Positions 1-11,485 of a stretch of DNA of 64,000 nucleotides are shown here, one piece after another. The notes beneath the pieces were generated by a model. The model was not told the origin of the DNA, did no database searches, and worked only from the letters and a program-made list of their open reading frames with translations. The stretch's first letter is position 1. Every line of letters begins with the position of its first letter. This DNA is from Saccharum officinarum (Eukaryota > Streptophyta > Magnoliopsida > Poales > Poaceae). The DNA is taken from positions 585,831 to 649,830 of the forward strand of contig CM036231.1 of the NCBI GenBank assembly GCA_020631735.1, given 5' to 3'. The position numbers and the translations under genes are program-made.

Positions 1-647
1 GCTCAGGCCATCCAAATCGCGACCATCAGATGCCTCAAGGAAGTAATATAAAGACTGTATCAGTCGACCATTCGTTTGCCTGATTTATTAATTGCTCCGA
101 GTGGGGAGCTAGCCCGTCTCTTGAGTCTACTCCGTGAATTTGGTGGGAGTGGGAGTCCAGCGGACTCGGTAGAGGAGAGGGAGAGAAGGACGCTAATGGA
201 CTAATTGGATGACGTGGCTATATATAGGATATTAGAGAGAAATCTGCCGGTGAGGTACAGTAGATAGAAGATAGTAGATTCACTGCTTACTGTTGTAACA
301 TGTCGATATGGATTGGCATGTTGAAAACAAGGGTGGGTCTATATAGTGATTATGTGGGTGTGGGTGCATCCACGTAAAAACGAAAAAACAGTGATTATGA
401 CCAAATTTTTATCATATTCGCACCCCCGCGATAAAAATCTACGGACCCACAAGATAAGCACACACCCTCGAGTTTTGCTCTAGCTCTGCCCCTTGCTGAA
501 AACACTGAGACATCAACATCCATTACTTTGATACATGTTAGTGCTCAATGGAGTTTACACGCCCTTCTATCCTGGGTCTCTTCTGCAGTATAAAGATAAT
601 AAAATTATATGCAAAAACTTGCTAGCAAAGAACAAATTCCTAGTTGG

Positions 648-786
<139 letters not shown>

Positions 787-789
787 TAC

Positions 790-1040
790 TATTCTATAGC
801 TGGCTACAAAAATAACTTATTCTGTAGCCACTTTGAGTTACGATAATTACTATATTAATTTACGATAACATAGTAACTCCTAACTAAGTGGTTTACTACA
901 ACATTATGATAAATATCCCTATGTGTTATAGTAACCCAACTATCGTAAATATGTATTGACATTATCATAAATTAGTATATAAAATTATCGTAAATAGAGA
1001 TGGCTACAAAATAACTTATTTTGTAGCTAGCTATAGAGTA
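790..1040. mobile_element. MITE with 'CTATAGC..GGCTACAAAATAA' inverted termini
   Basis: The left end (TATTCTATAGCTGGCTAC) is mirrored by the right end (GTAGCTAGCTATAGAGTA). Both are followed inward by an inverted AATAACTTATT...TGTAGCC block. The interior is AT-rich with paired TACGATAA/TTATCGTA segments and no coding capacity, as in other non-autonomous TIR elements. The superfamily is not certain because the AT-rich flanks hide the target duplication. Confidence 0.6.
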
Positions 1041-1477
1041 TACTCTCCCTATATATATATAGAAACATGAATTAAAACCTGTACACGGTGTGCCCTCACC
1101 TGTGTGGCTGTGCGGCCGGCGCGCGTCCCATTGTGCTCTTGCCTGCTGGTGGATGGCCCTTGTGCTCCCGCCGCCCGCTGCTCATGCAATCGCGTAGCCG
1201 CACCGCCACTCCTCCGCATTAGCTTTAGATGTACGCTAAAGCAGTCGCTTTGCTCCTAGGAGTGGCCATGGGCTTCAGACTTAGGAGAATAGGGCCTAGT
1301 GGGTGACTTGTTGCCTATTGGGCCGAAGAACGTTGTCCCAAGTTGCAAGTTTTTCATCATCTTCAACCTCCAACCTCTCCTCCTCAAAGCAGCAATGTTA
1401 GAAATTCTTGGAGGGGCTCTAGAGGGGCTCTATGGGATCAGCGGCAGTAGGGGGCATAAGCCCCGCCTGCCACACCA

Positions 1478-1775
1478 TTGGATTCGCGTAGTCGCCTCCG
1501 CATCACGTGCATGCCAAGCGCACGCGCTACCCCGCTAGCGGTGGTAACAGTGCACGGCTACTGTCGTGAGCACCGTTACCACCAAGCAAATGCCTTCACA
1601 GACGAGACCAACCCGCACCTTCTCATCAACGGGTAGGTCGGAGAAATGGGGCTTGATGAACTGATCAGGTGGTACTGTAGATTTGTTGAAGTGGTGTGAG
1701 CCTTCCATAGCTGCGGTGAACGTACGAGGCCACCACCGCCCACCGCCTGCATAGAACATGACGTGTGAATTAATA
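1478..1775 (-). pseudogene. Broken paralogue of the coiled-coil/TM gene at 20285
   Basis: On the minus strand a frame starting at the ATG near 1708 encodes a short N-terminus, then HFSDLP..EKV and a hydrophobic stretch ending TVAVHCYHR. This matches HFSNLAHGDKV...TALAVHCYHR of the gene at 20285. At the position of the next Arg codon (CGG in the intact gene) there is a TAG. DNA similarity continues past the stop through the GCGCGTGCGCT..GCATGCACGTGATGCGGA region and then ends where the inverted-repeat arm starts. Upstream, the ATGTTCTATGCAG matches the splice acceptor of the intact gene, so the copy arose from genomic DNA and not from a spliced transcript. The coiled-coil half is absent, so no product is expected. 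Confidence 0.75.
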
Positions 1776-2375
1776 AACTAAAGATACGGTATGAGATACT
1801 TAAAAAAGCTAAAACAACTTATAATTTGATATCTGTTCAGTTTAGAGTTATGATATATTCCCATTTAAAAATACCATGTTTAAGACAATCAGGTCAGAGA
1901 GAGAGAAAGCACTATAATAATGGCTCCTCAGGGGCGGATTCAGCGGTGGGACGGGTGGAGGCTCATACCCCCTACTGCTGCTGATCCCATGGAGCCCCTC
2001 TAGAGCCCCTCTAAGATTTTTTTGACATGGCTACTTTGAGGAGGAGAGGCTAGAGGTTGAAGATGACCCAACTTGGGCTAGTGTTCTTCAGCCCAACAGG
2101 CAACAAGTCACCCACTGGCCCTATTCTCCTAAGTCCTAACTCGTAACAGGCCAAGAAGCCCATGGCCCCTCCTGGCCGAATCCTAGGAGCAACGACTGCT
2201 TTAGGGCACATCTGAGCTAAGGCGTATGAGTGATGGTGGTCGGCGGTGTGGCTATGCACTTGCATGGGCAACGGGCGGCGGGAGCACGAGGGCCAACCAT
2301 CAGCAGGCAAAAGCGCACATTCAACATGCCAATCCATATCGACATGTTACAACAGCAGTGAATTCTTCCAATAGC

Positions 2376-2848
2376 AGATGCCTAGCAATTTTCAGACCAG
2401 CAAACATCTTGTCGCTTCTCTCCCTTGATATATGGTAAAAATTTGGCTGCTTCGATTTACTTTCACATACTAATTGTGATTGCTTAGTATATTCATGCAA
2501 TGGTGATGATTAGCTAGAAACAGAATATTGTGAAGATCACAATCAAAACATAGTTTTTTAGTTATTATATAGTACAATCCACGTGCAGACTGTAATTATC
2601 ATGAGGTTATTTTTTGTTCATGTTGCAACGCCAGGATTATGAGTAGGTAGTTTGGCCAAATATTTGTCAGCCGAATTAATCAGATCAACTAAAATTCACA
2701 AATGATTAACAGCTCCACTAATTAAACAAGCATTTGGCTATCCTTTACTTCCAATTCCAATCCGTGCCAAATAAAATAGAATATGTCGTTGTCCCCGTTA
2801 ATCTACCGCACATTCCTTTATCTGTGATGTGATTTTTGGGTAAAGTAT
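2376..2848. other. AT-rich intergenic DNA, nothing recognised
   Basis: No open frame of note, no terminal repeats and no similarity to other parts of the window that I could see. Confidence 0.6.
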
Positions 2849-2857
2849 ATTTTTTAG

Positions 2858-3398
2858 AGAGAATTATATGTAATTGTCTTCAAAAAACTATATGGCTTCC
2901 TTGCGTAGTCTTTTTTTTTTTCCTCTGAAGTTACCTATGAGGCCCGAAAACAGCTTTGACTCACCTGTATGGCCTTTCATCCCTTTCAGCCACTTAACTG
3001 TGTTAAGTGAGGGGTAGAATGGTTCCTGGCGAAAAAAGATTAAAGTGTCAGCACCAATGCAAAGGCATTTGATAAGCTAATTTTATTGCAATGTATCTGA
3101 ATTTTTTTTATGTTCTATCTCATGTCCAAAGATAATATGTTTTTAATTTTATGTAATTATGAACACTTTAAACCATGCGAATATTACTCCAAATCTAAAA
3201 TAGACAAACTAAACTCTGCATTTTAATCTTTTTTGCTAGGGGTAAAATGGCTCACTTAACACCGTTAAGTTGATGAAATGGACGGAAGACCATATAGGTA
3301 AATCAAATTCGTTTTCAGGCCTTACATGTAACTTCATAAAAAAAAGAGCCATACAAGGAAGCAATTGTTTTTTTTGAAGGCCATACACGTAATTCTCT
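2858..3398. mobile_element. Mutator-type MITE (541 bp) with 9-bp target duplication
   Basis: Both ends begin AGAGAATTA when read inward. The inverted similarity runs well over 100 bp, through the CTTCAAAAAA, CTTCCTTG and GTTAC..GAGGCC-like blocks. The flanks are ATTTTTTAG (2849-2857) and ATTTTTTAA (3399-3407), a 9-bp target duplication with one mismatch. Long TIRs with a 9-bp duplication are the hallmark of the Mutator superfamily. There is no transposase, so the element is non-autonomous. The GAGAGAAT-type tip resembles that of the large MULE at 42081. Confidence 0.8.
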
Positions 3399-3708
3399 AT
3401 TTTTTAACCTTCATGTTCTACTTCAATCTATTTTCAACCTTGAACTACAAAACTGGGTAATGGACACCCTCCAACTATCGGAAGGGACAAATTCCATCCT
3501 CTGGCTGGTTTCATAAGTGGTTTTCTATTTTTTAGAAAATAATAAAACTTGGGGTTGATCTCTTAAAATTCATAATATATTTATTTTAAATTTGAAAATA
3601 TGAAACTTGTTGGAGGGGTTACTTCGTAGGGAGTATGAATGGGAGATGGGAGAGCGAGGTTTGATCGTCCAGTGATGAGGTTGCGACGCCGTGCTCGGTG
3701 TCGGGGTA

Positions 3709-3988
3709 TGTTAGCACGAGCGCGACAAGGGAGCCAGAGAGATTAACCTCAATCTCCAACTAAACTTCTTATTATTTGAGTGACTGAGTGTTCACTATTT
3801 GTAGCCAAATCTTAACAAACTCATGCTAACTCAAAGCAATCAACAAACTCCTAAACAATAGGAAACAACTAACTGACTCTGGCGGCGGTGACCGTGGCCA
3901 CGGCTTGGCATGCGCAATGGGCGCATTCCAGCACCGTGCTTAGCCACATGTCCACTTCCTACGCTGGTAGTCTTCACCGGTCATAACA
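3709..3988 (-). mobile_element. LTR of a Ty3/gypsy chromovirus remnant
   Basis: On the minus strand this 280-bp segment starts TGTTATGACC and ends GTGCTAACA, the TG...CA boundary of an LTR. Directly before it in element orientation is the purine run CGAGGGGGAGAGA (reverse complement of 3989-4001), a textbook polypurine tract. The pol fragment next to it reads in the same direction, so this is the 3' LTR. No second LTR is in view. Confidence 0.75.
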
Positions 3989-4001
3989 TCTCTCCCCCTC
4001 G

Positions 4002-4885
4002 ACGGACAGCTTGTCCTCAAGCTGAAATGAGGGGTGGGCGGCGCGGAACTCGTCAACCGGTTCCTAGTGTGCTTCAGCCTCGGGAATCCCCGTCCACCAG
4101 AAGAGAACATGCCAGATGCCACGACGAGGGATGGCGCGCAGGACGCGCTCTGGTGTGTGCAGAGGCTTGCCATGGTACAATGGAGGTAGTGGTGGCAGAG
4201 TAGACGGTGTCGTCCCGCGGAACGGCTTGAGACACCGATGTGGAAGACATCGTGGATGTGCGCCCCCTCCGGAAGGTGAAGGCATTTGGCGACGTCGCTC
4301 ACGCGCACAGCCACCTGGAACGGGCCAGCGTACTTGGGCCCGAGTTTACCACGAGGCCCGGGAACCAGGGAATGTGCCTGCTGGTGAAGGAGCCGGAGCC
4401 AAACCCATTTGCCGAATTCAAAGCTTAGCTCCTGGTCGTGCCCGCTATAGTGGCGCTAGGCGTACTCCTGAGCCTAGAGAAGGCGGGCGTGCACCTCCTC
4501 CAGGAACACGTCCCGGTCCTGCACCATGTTGTCAACAGTGTTGGTGCGCGTGGTGCTGGTGGTGTACTGATCTGAAGAAGTGCCTGGGGGCGCGCGACCG
4601 TAGACCACCCCGGAATGGCGTTGTGCACAATGCAGATTGGAAGGAGGTGTTGTAGCAATACTCCGCCCAAGGCAGCCAATCCAACCACGCACGAGGACGA
4701 TAGCCGGTGATGCAGCGCAGATACATGGCGATCGTCTTGTTCACCGCCTCCGATTGGCCATCGGTTTGGGGATGAAAGGCGGTGCTCATCGGTGCTTGAC
4801 ACCTGCAAGACGGAACAAGTCGCACCAGACATTGCTGGTGAAGACGGGGTCACGGTCATATCTGCTGAGCACCACCACCACGCGT
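4002..4885 (-). pseudogene. Ty3/gypsy chromovirus pol fragment (integrase end and chromodomain-like tail)
   Basis: Read on the minus strand, broken frames give the end of the integrase core and its C-terminus: VFTSNVWCDLF, then STAFHPQTDGQSE, WLDWLPWAEYCYNTS and TPF. After that come a DVFHIGVLKPFRG segment and a chromodomain-like tail (PERVLRAI, WTGIPEAEAHWEP, EFRAAHPSFQLED). The order and motifs are those of plant chromoviruses, whose chromodomain guides integration into heterochromatin. Several frameshifts separate the pieces. Reverse transcriptase, RNase H, protease and gag are missing, so the copy is 5'-truncated and dead. It ends at the polypurine tract and LTR to its left. Confidence 0.85.
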
Positions 4886-5687
4886 CGATATCTATTTCTA
4901 TAACTAACCTATATAGACAGAACCCACTAAGGGTCATTAATGGCTAATTCTCTTTTCTCACATTAATCACATCATCAGTTTTTGTTTTAGCCGTCCAATC
5001 TTGATTAGGATCTCCATCTTGACCGTTTGTTATCCGCACAATAATCCTATATGTGTAGCTTTCTCTTTACTCTTTAGGGCAGGCCCAACGCGGGCTAACA
5101 AGGTTGTTTGCTTCAACAAAAGTAGAAATACATGTAGACATAAAGGGTCCAGGACTCTCAAGTTCCCTACGCAAAATTCTACTGCCTGCTACTTTTGTCA
5201 TACTGACGCATGTCTTCTTTCTTTAGCTTTTTCTAACACTTCACAGAGGAGGCCACCATCCCGCAGCTCCCCAACGCCCTCCGGACCGCTGCCAGCTACT
5301 TCTGTCAGATGAAGCCAATGTATCTTCTGCAAAAGACACTGATGCACTGCAGGCTACAAATACACCGTGACATAGAACACCAGTGCGGATGTGGCAGTTG
5401 ATGTAGTACTCCATGTGCGGATGTGGCATTTGATGCAGTACTCCATGCTGGAGCGTTGGAGAGAAGCCCTTAGCTTCCAGGCTCCTAGCAACTGACAGTT
5501 GACAGTGGTGCTGCAAAAATGTTGGTCACCACCGAGCAATGAAGATCCCTTTTTTTAATGCCCACCATTGTCTTCCTTCCCACTCCACCTGTTCATATTC
5601 TTGGCATACGGGAGCTGCCACTGTATATTCACCTCTCCAATCCTCAAGAGTCAAGACCTCATCCATGGAAGTTTCTCCGCCACCTCT
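4886..5687. other. Intergenic DNA, nothing recognised
   Basis: Several short frames lie here, but none has a recognisable domain or supported start. A local duplication of GTGCGGATGTGGCA..TTGATG..GTACTCCATG occurs at about 5392-5450. Confidence 0.5.
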
Positions 5688-5918
5688 GGGCTGTTTAGCT
5701 CTAAAATTTTTTTCCAAAAAACTACAGTAACGAATCTTTAAACGTATGCATGAAGCATTAAATATAAATAAAAAATAAAACTAATTATACAGTTTAGCTA
5801 TAAATCACGAGACGAATCTTTTAAGCCTAGTTAGTCTATGATTAGATACTAATTATCAAATAACAACGAAAATACTACAGTAATTTTTTGTAAAATTTCG
5901 TGGGAACTAAACACGCCC
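5688..5918. mobile_element. Tourist-like (PIF/Harbinger) MITE, copy 1
   Basis: The ends are GGGCTGTTTAGCTC and GAACTAAACACGCCC (inverted), flanked by TCT on both sides (5685-5687 and 5919-5921), a 3-bp target duplication. The interior has the GACGAATCTTTTAAGCCTA motif and the TGCATGAAGCATTAAATAT block shared with the copies at 9627, 9873 and 28637. Confidence 0.85.
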
Positions 5919-5921
5919 TCT

Positions 5922-7924
5922 ATTGTTAACCAGTGTAGCAGAAGCACTTTTTGATACGATGATTCGATTGAGGCATCAATCTGGGTCCTCCAACTGCCCT
6001 TCAGAATCAACCCCACACCCAGTCCAAGGCTCCAAGCACGATCGTTGCCACCGCTAAATCTCAGCTTTGCCGGCTTCTACCATGGTGCCCCCCGACATCT
6101 TATGCCATGGCACATGGCTTGCTTTTGCACCAGCATCAGCTCTTTTGTCCACTTTGAAGACAAGCTATAAGTTGGTTTTTTTTTCTTAATATTTTGGTGA
6201 TTGGCCTCCCACTGTGTTCTTTTGATGTTTTTTTTTGACCGAAGATTAGGAACAAGAAAACGGCCTCAACAAAGGGAAACAGCAGCCATGCATGGACCCA
6301 CGCCTGAGAGGTACCTCCTATAAGCCCTGGAGCAATCTAGGACAGCATGATGCCTTTTGGCCTCTGTAGAGCTTGTACACATATATTATTACTTCTAAAA
6401 ATTTGGTTCATATAGCATATATTTTAAATTTGGTTCAGTCAGCCTCGGATCTACCCATCTTCATCTTCGTCATTACTTATCTATTTCTCTGGAACTTGGT
6501 TCATGCCATTGATTAAGATGTTATTTGTTTCCCATTCTCATCTCTGATCAGCCCCAATGCAGATGCACATTAGGTCCTTTGTACACGTCATACCCTGCGT
6601 CCTGCCATGTACTTCATAGGCATAAATACCGTCAATAGAGATGTAATAAAGTAATAAGGTGCATGCATGCGCGCCCTCAATCCTCACATGCCTACATGCA
6701 TGCGTGGTCGCCACAATCCTGTGCTCGTCACAAGTTTCCATTTAAAAATAGTACTATCATGTACCCCTTTCAGACAGGTTTATAAGGCGTGGACAAGTAT
6801 TTTAGAGATGGGCAGGTTTGTTAGGAGTTTAGTTACCAATGCGTTTTTATGCCTGGCATTTCAGCTGTGTGATGGAAGCCAAAGCATTTTGCATGATCAT
6901 CAGCAGATTGTACACACTATGGACGTCCAAGTATTCTACTACTGTACCATTCTAATCCGCCGGTACGTGGGAGAGGCATGGCAACCGCGTCCTCGTGTCG
7001 TGGCATGCACGCACGCATCCCAAAAAGCAAAGGCACGCCATGTGATCACCTCGAGCAGCCACATACCCACAGCGGTCGTCGTCGTTTCACTTTGTCTTTG
7101 GACGAGACAAGCAGCAGTATACAGGCCGGACGTACGTAGTAGGCCAAGGAGCTATGTTTGCTTTTGCTTATTGCGAAAATGAGGCAATTTTGCTCGGAGA
7201 AATGAAAAAGGTTGCAAAGCCTATCTGTGCACCACGCATCGAAGACAGATGTGCAGGAAAGGTAACCAGGTACAGTAAAGACAGTCATGATCCATGGTCG
7301 CTACACTGCTCGTCGAACACAGCCAGGGCTTTGGTGTGCATGCATGCCTGCGTGCACCTCGTGCTCCGCATTGTAGATAGACGTGCTACTAGGACGTACG
7401 ACGTGATTGAGCTGCAAACACCAACTGCTCGTGTAGTTCACTCTGGTGCCAAAAAGCGAATATATATAATCTGGAATATGAGATGACGCCAAGGGTTTGC
7501 AGAATAACGAAGTGGTCCATCATCATTTCACTCTAGTTTTTTTCTTCGGTTTGTGGAATAGAATGAGTTGATCTATCACCATTTTATTCTCACAAGCTAA
7601 TAATTGGTACTGGTATAATAAGGAATGTGGTCATTTCACTAAATTTGAGAAATAAGCTTATGATTATGATGCATCGCCTGATCTAAAATAGGTTCCCCAA
7701 ACCAACATAAGAGTCTAAGAAGTGCATGTGTGGCATCCTTACTCGTAGGGATCTTCTTCGCCGATCATCCCTGTAGGGATCTTCTTCGCCGTTCATCCCT
7801 GTCCGGTGTAATAAATTTGTTAAATTTTGTGTGTTGATCCAACTACCAGCATATAGCACACTCATGTGCCAGTAGGATTGCGTGGAAACTTGACAGTCCC
7901 ATCGAGTATGTTTGCATTATTACA
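5922..7924. other. Intergenic DNA without a supportable gene
   Basis: The longest open stretch, 6667-7182 on the plus strand (171 codons), has no recognisable domain, is broken by lower-complexity segments, and has equally open frames on the other strand. I do not call it a gene. Around 7500-7680 is a short sequence with weak inverted similarity that may be another decayed MITE. Confidence 0.5.
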
Positions 7925-7926
7925 TA

Positions 7927-8114
7927 CTCCATCCGTTCTAAATTATAAGATATTTTGACTTTTCTAGATTCATGGTTTTTGCTACGTACCTAGACATATT
8001 ATGTCTAGATGCATAGTAAAGCTATAAATCTAGAAATGCCAAAACGTCTTAAAATTTGAAACATGTGCTTAGCACGTTCTCGAAAAAAAGTCTTATAATT
8101 TGGGACAGAGGAGG
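7927..8114. mobile_element. Stowaway (Tc1/mariner) MITE, 188 bp
   Basis: The ends are CTCCATCCGTTCTAAATTATAAG and its inverse CTTATAATTTGGGACAGAGGAG (slightly diverged), flanked by the TA dinucleotide on both sides (7925-7926, 8115-8116). This is the classic grass Stowaway terminus with a TA target duplication and no coding capacity. Confidence 0.9.
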
Positions 8115-8116
8115 TA

Positions 8117-8921
8117 CTCAAGATTTCATCTGCAGAGGATCATCTGTATGTATATATACATGAAATCACTATGATCAGCATTATATAGCTAACATGAGTG
8201 CACACATTTAAGGGTCTGTCTGAATTCCATAGGCTAACAACTGCCGCTATAAATTAATTCTCTTCCATTCAAACGGGAGAGCTAATGGGTAGGCTATTAA
8301 TACTCCCGTTTGTATAATTGGCTAAGGGCACATGTATCCAAGCTATGTGATGAACTGATGATTGATCTCTACGTTATTAACCAATCCCGAAGCTCATTTT
8401 CAGAGGAGGGAATGTCTGAAGAGACGCTCATGAGATCACGTTTTCCAATACGGGAAAAGCTTCCACAGTACCCCATGTATGATGACAAATAAAAAGTGTG
8501 TTTTTGTTGCCGTTTTGCACGAAGCCGATAGTCGTCCTGTGCGTTCCCGGTTCCCCACCTCGAAGCCAAAAGAAACAAAAAAGCACTACGGCAAGCTTCG
8601 GACACCCACACACTTCAGACACAGAGAGATCCTTATTAGCCGACTCACACACCAAAGGCACCAATGTACTGCAGGCTGCATATGCTGTTCCCCTTTTTCT
8701 CTTGTCACCATCTTTTCTGCTACACGAATCATGAACGGATGCCACAAGATTATTTTTCACAGCTTTATTGGAGAGAGCGGGAGCGGGCGCGCTAGCAGCT
8801 TTTGTGATGGGCACATACATATGTTAGGGCTTTGCAACCTTAGCTTGTACATATCTTTCAGATACTACTTTGTCCATATTTAATATGACTATTTATTGAA
8901 TATAAACATTCTTCTAATATA
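8117..8921. other. Intergenic DNA, nothing recognised
   Basis: Overlapping frames on both strands (for example 8428-8820 minus and 8479-8883 plus) have no recognisable domain. The codon content does not favour either strand. Confidence 0.45.
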
Positions 8922-9273
8922 GAGTAACTACTTTATTTATGACCTTATAATGCATGAACACACATCATATGATTATTTTTCATGAAACCATTTAATTTAC
9001 TGTAATAACTACGTAAATGTGTTACACGAAGTTAAATCTAACCTACAACAAGGGATGCACTATTAAATATTTGTTTGCATCATTTGCATTGCATGGACAT
9101 ACGTATTATATATCTACACAATTGTTGCTGCAGCGGCAGCTTTTCTCTCTCTCAATTTACTGTACTACTAACAGCAGCAGCAGGTTCAAGTTCGATCTTG
9201 GTAGGGTCTAATCTAATTTTCAATCGTTGCTGTCGGACGGCCAGCGAGTTCGATCTTGGTAGGGTTTAATCTA

Positions 9274-9345
9274 AAGTACTGTTCGCTGGTTGTTGTGAGA
9301 GACCTGGATGGCTGCTGATTCTGCTGATAAGCTCAAACGAACAGG
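9274..9345. mobile_element. Short MITE-like sequence with GTTCGCT/AACGAACAGG ends
   Basis: It begins CTGTTCGCTGGTTGTTGTGAG and ends CTGATAAGCTCAAACGAACAGG. The same end pairs flank short segments at about 31868-31982 and 58031-58149, indicating one dispersed family. No coding capacity; no target duplication could be fixed. Confidence 0.55.
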
Positions 9346-9626
9346 GTGTTAAACTCAACGAGGACACGGGCACACGGCCAAATTAAAGTGCTTGAACATT
9401 TATTTGTGGCCGTACGTGGCCGTGCGCCCGCCGCCCGGCAGCAGCAGCCACTTTACTCAGCTTTGCGATGGGACACACGGACACCAGGGCCTTCTGAAGT
9501 GGCATGGCATGTAACTGGGCGATGCCAGGACAAGGAATCGGCGGCAGAGTAGAGCTTTTGTCATTTACTGTGTACTGTAGGGCCATGGCGTCCACCCTTT
9601 TCTTTCCTTTCATGCGTGACAACTAA

Positions 9627-9869
9627 GGCCCTGTTTAGTTTCCCAAAAATTTTGCAAAATTTTTCAGATTCCCCGTCACATCGAATCTTTGAACACATGC
9701 ATGAAGCATTAAATATAGATAAAAAATAAAACTAATTAAACAGTTTAGACGAAATGGACGAGACGAATCTTTTAAGCCTAATTAGACCATGATTGGACAC
9801 TAATTACCAAATAACAACGAAACTTGCTACAGTGCCATTTTGCAAAATTTTTCGGATCTAAACCAACCC
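9627..9869. mobile_element. Tourist-like MITE, copy 2
   Basis: The ends GGCCCTGTTTAGTTTCC and GGATCTAAACCAACCC are inverted, flanked by TAA (9624-9626 and 9870-9872). It shares the GACGAATCTTTTAAGCCTA core with the other copies. The right-hand TAA is also the left target copy of the next MITE. Confidence 0.9.
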
Positions 9870-9872
9870 TAA

Positions 9873-10113
9873 GGATGTGTTTAGATCCTTCAAAGTTTCA
9901 AAAATTTTACAAGATTCCCCATCACATCGAATCTTTGGACGCATGCATAGAGCATTAAATATAAGTAAAAAATAACTAATTATATAGTTTGGTTGTAAAT
10001 CACGAGACGAATCTTTCGAACCTAATTAGCCCATAATTAGACACTAATTGCCAAATACAAACGAAAGAGTTACTGTGCTTCTAAAAATTTTACAGCACAA
10101 ACTAAACGCAACC
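9873..10113. mobile_element. Tourist-like MITE, copy 3, abutting copy 2
   Basis: The ends GGATGTGTTTAGATCC and AAACTAAACGCAACC are inverted, flanked by TAA (9870-9872 and 10114-10116). Only three bases separate it from copy 2, so the two inserted in succession at the same TAA target. Confidence 0.9.
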
Positions 10114-10225
10114 TAAGTACTCTCCTGTCAGGGTCATCACCGCTCTGCTCTCCCCTCGTCCGTGGGAGAGGGAACGAGTGTGGAAACTTGCTTAGGCTAC
10201 TTTATCCCCAAAAGTTGGACGCAAC

Positions 10226-11082
10226 AGCATCTCCTGTACTCCAATCCTACTCTTTATCCTGTAAAACTGTCATATTAAAAGGAGATAGCCCACTTTTTAT
10301 ACTCCAGCAGTTCCCAATAGCCTCCCTTCTTTCAGTGATCATCAATATCTCCTCCATATCCCCTCAATTAAAGGGTGAGTTGTATCTCCCCTAGTAACTT
10401 AGGGTCACCCCAATTGCCGATTTTTGATGCTGTTGCGTTGCGCATGACGCTGATGACTCCTCGCGGCAACAACGCCGGTGACTCCTCGCAGCCACCTCGC
10501 TCCTCGTGCGGGCCTTGCCTGCAACACTGGCGAACCCTCACGACCACCTTGTGTGTGTGGCCACAGATGAGGCTGCCTCCCTCTCTCCACATGGCCATGA
10601 CTCTGGCGAGTCCTCAGCCACCTTGCGCGCCGCAACCAGGGACGAGGTCACCTCCCTCTCCACGCGTCAGTGACTCCGGCAAGTCCTCGGCCACCTTGCG
10701 CGCCGCAGACAGGGATGAGGCCACGACTTCGGTGAGTCCTCACCTCAAGCGCCACAGCTACGAAAAGGCCGCCTCTCTTCCTGCGCAACTCGCCAGGAGC
10801 GCAACAACGCTAGATAGTGCTGTTGCTACTCGATAGCGTGGACAAGGACCGAGGGGAGAAAAGAATGATGTGAGAGCGCACGTTGGATCTGATCCTGTGA
10901 TGGAAGAAAGGGAGAGTGGAGAAGGAACAAGGAAGAAGAAAAAATTAACAAGTAGGTCCCACGCTTTGGAGAGATTATTGGAGATGTGCTGCAGCAACTC
11001 CTTCAATATCCAAAAAGCAGTATTGGTGATCACCAATATCATTTTATTGGAGATGAGTTATTGGTGAGCTACTGGAGATGCT
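10226..11082. mobile_element. TIR element with AGCATCTCC ends and GC-rich interior
   Basis: The left end AGCATCTCCTGTACTCC is mirrored by GGTGAGCTACTGGAGATGCT at the right. It interrupts copy 1 of the tandem duplication; copy 2 lacks it. The interior (about 10430-10840) is GC-rich with a roughly 66-bp near-tandem unit (GACTC.GGC.AGTCCTC.GCC followed by CCTTGCGCGCCGCA). An open frame at 10375-10836 is low-complexity (Pro, Ser, Thr) and matches nothing I know. A 'Pack'-type element with captured host DNA is possible. No clean target duplication is visible. Confidence 0.6.
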
Positions 11083-11164
11083 CCAATAGGACCATTGCAT
11101 TTTTGTAGTTTATTTATTACTCCTACTGTTAATCACGTCTCCAATCAGTGTCGTACGTCCGACA

Positions 11165-11470
11165 TACTCCCTCTGCCCGTGTTTAAGCGTTGTCGTGGGA
11201 TTCGTGCCAGTTCAATTTTCTTAAATTTGACTAGGTTTGTAAAAAAATATTAGCATCGTTTATATTTTCATATAAATCTATAGTAAAAATAGATTCGACG
11301 ATCTGTATCTAATGATACTAATTATGTACTGTAAATATTTATATTTTATTTTATATATTTAGTCAAAGTTAAATATGTTGGAATTCTCGAGTACTGAGAA
11401 AGATAAAAAAGATGTACTATAAATATTCATATTTTATTTTATATATTTAGTCAAAGTTAAATACTCTCAT
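11165..11470. mobile_element. Decayed Stowaway-like element with an internal tandem duplication
   Basis: It starts TACTCCCTCTGCCCGTGTTTAAG, a typical MITE terminus. A roughly 50-bp unit with TATTTTATTTTATATATTTAGTCAAAGTTAAATA occurs twice (about 11326-11375 and 11412-11462). The right terminus is not recognisable. It lies at the junction of the two tandem-duplication copies. Confidence 0.45.
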
Positions 11471-11485
11471 TTTATATAAGAGTAT

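Larger units (their letters stand above)
8922..11165 (+). repeat. Diverged tandem duplication, copy 1
   Basis: Segments of this block reappear in the same order at 11486-12580. They are the TTTATTTATGACCTTATAATGC block with CTAACCTACAACAAGGGA, the TTTGCGATG...ACACCAG and GTGGCA region, the CTTTTGTCAT..ACTGTG and CCCTTTTCTTTC block, the GTCAGGGTC and AGAGGGAACG..AAACTT and CAAAAGTTGGA region, and the GCA(C/T)TTTT.TAGTTTAT and GTCC.ACATAC end. Copy 1 was later enlarged by two adjacent MITEs (9627-10113) and a TIR element (10226-11082). Confidence 0.75.

Noticed and set aside
6667..7182. 171-codon open frame on the plus strand
   Set aside because: No recognisable domain, no clear promoter or splice signals, and comparable open frames on the opposite strand.
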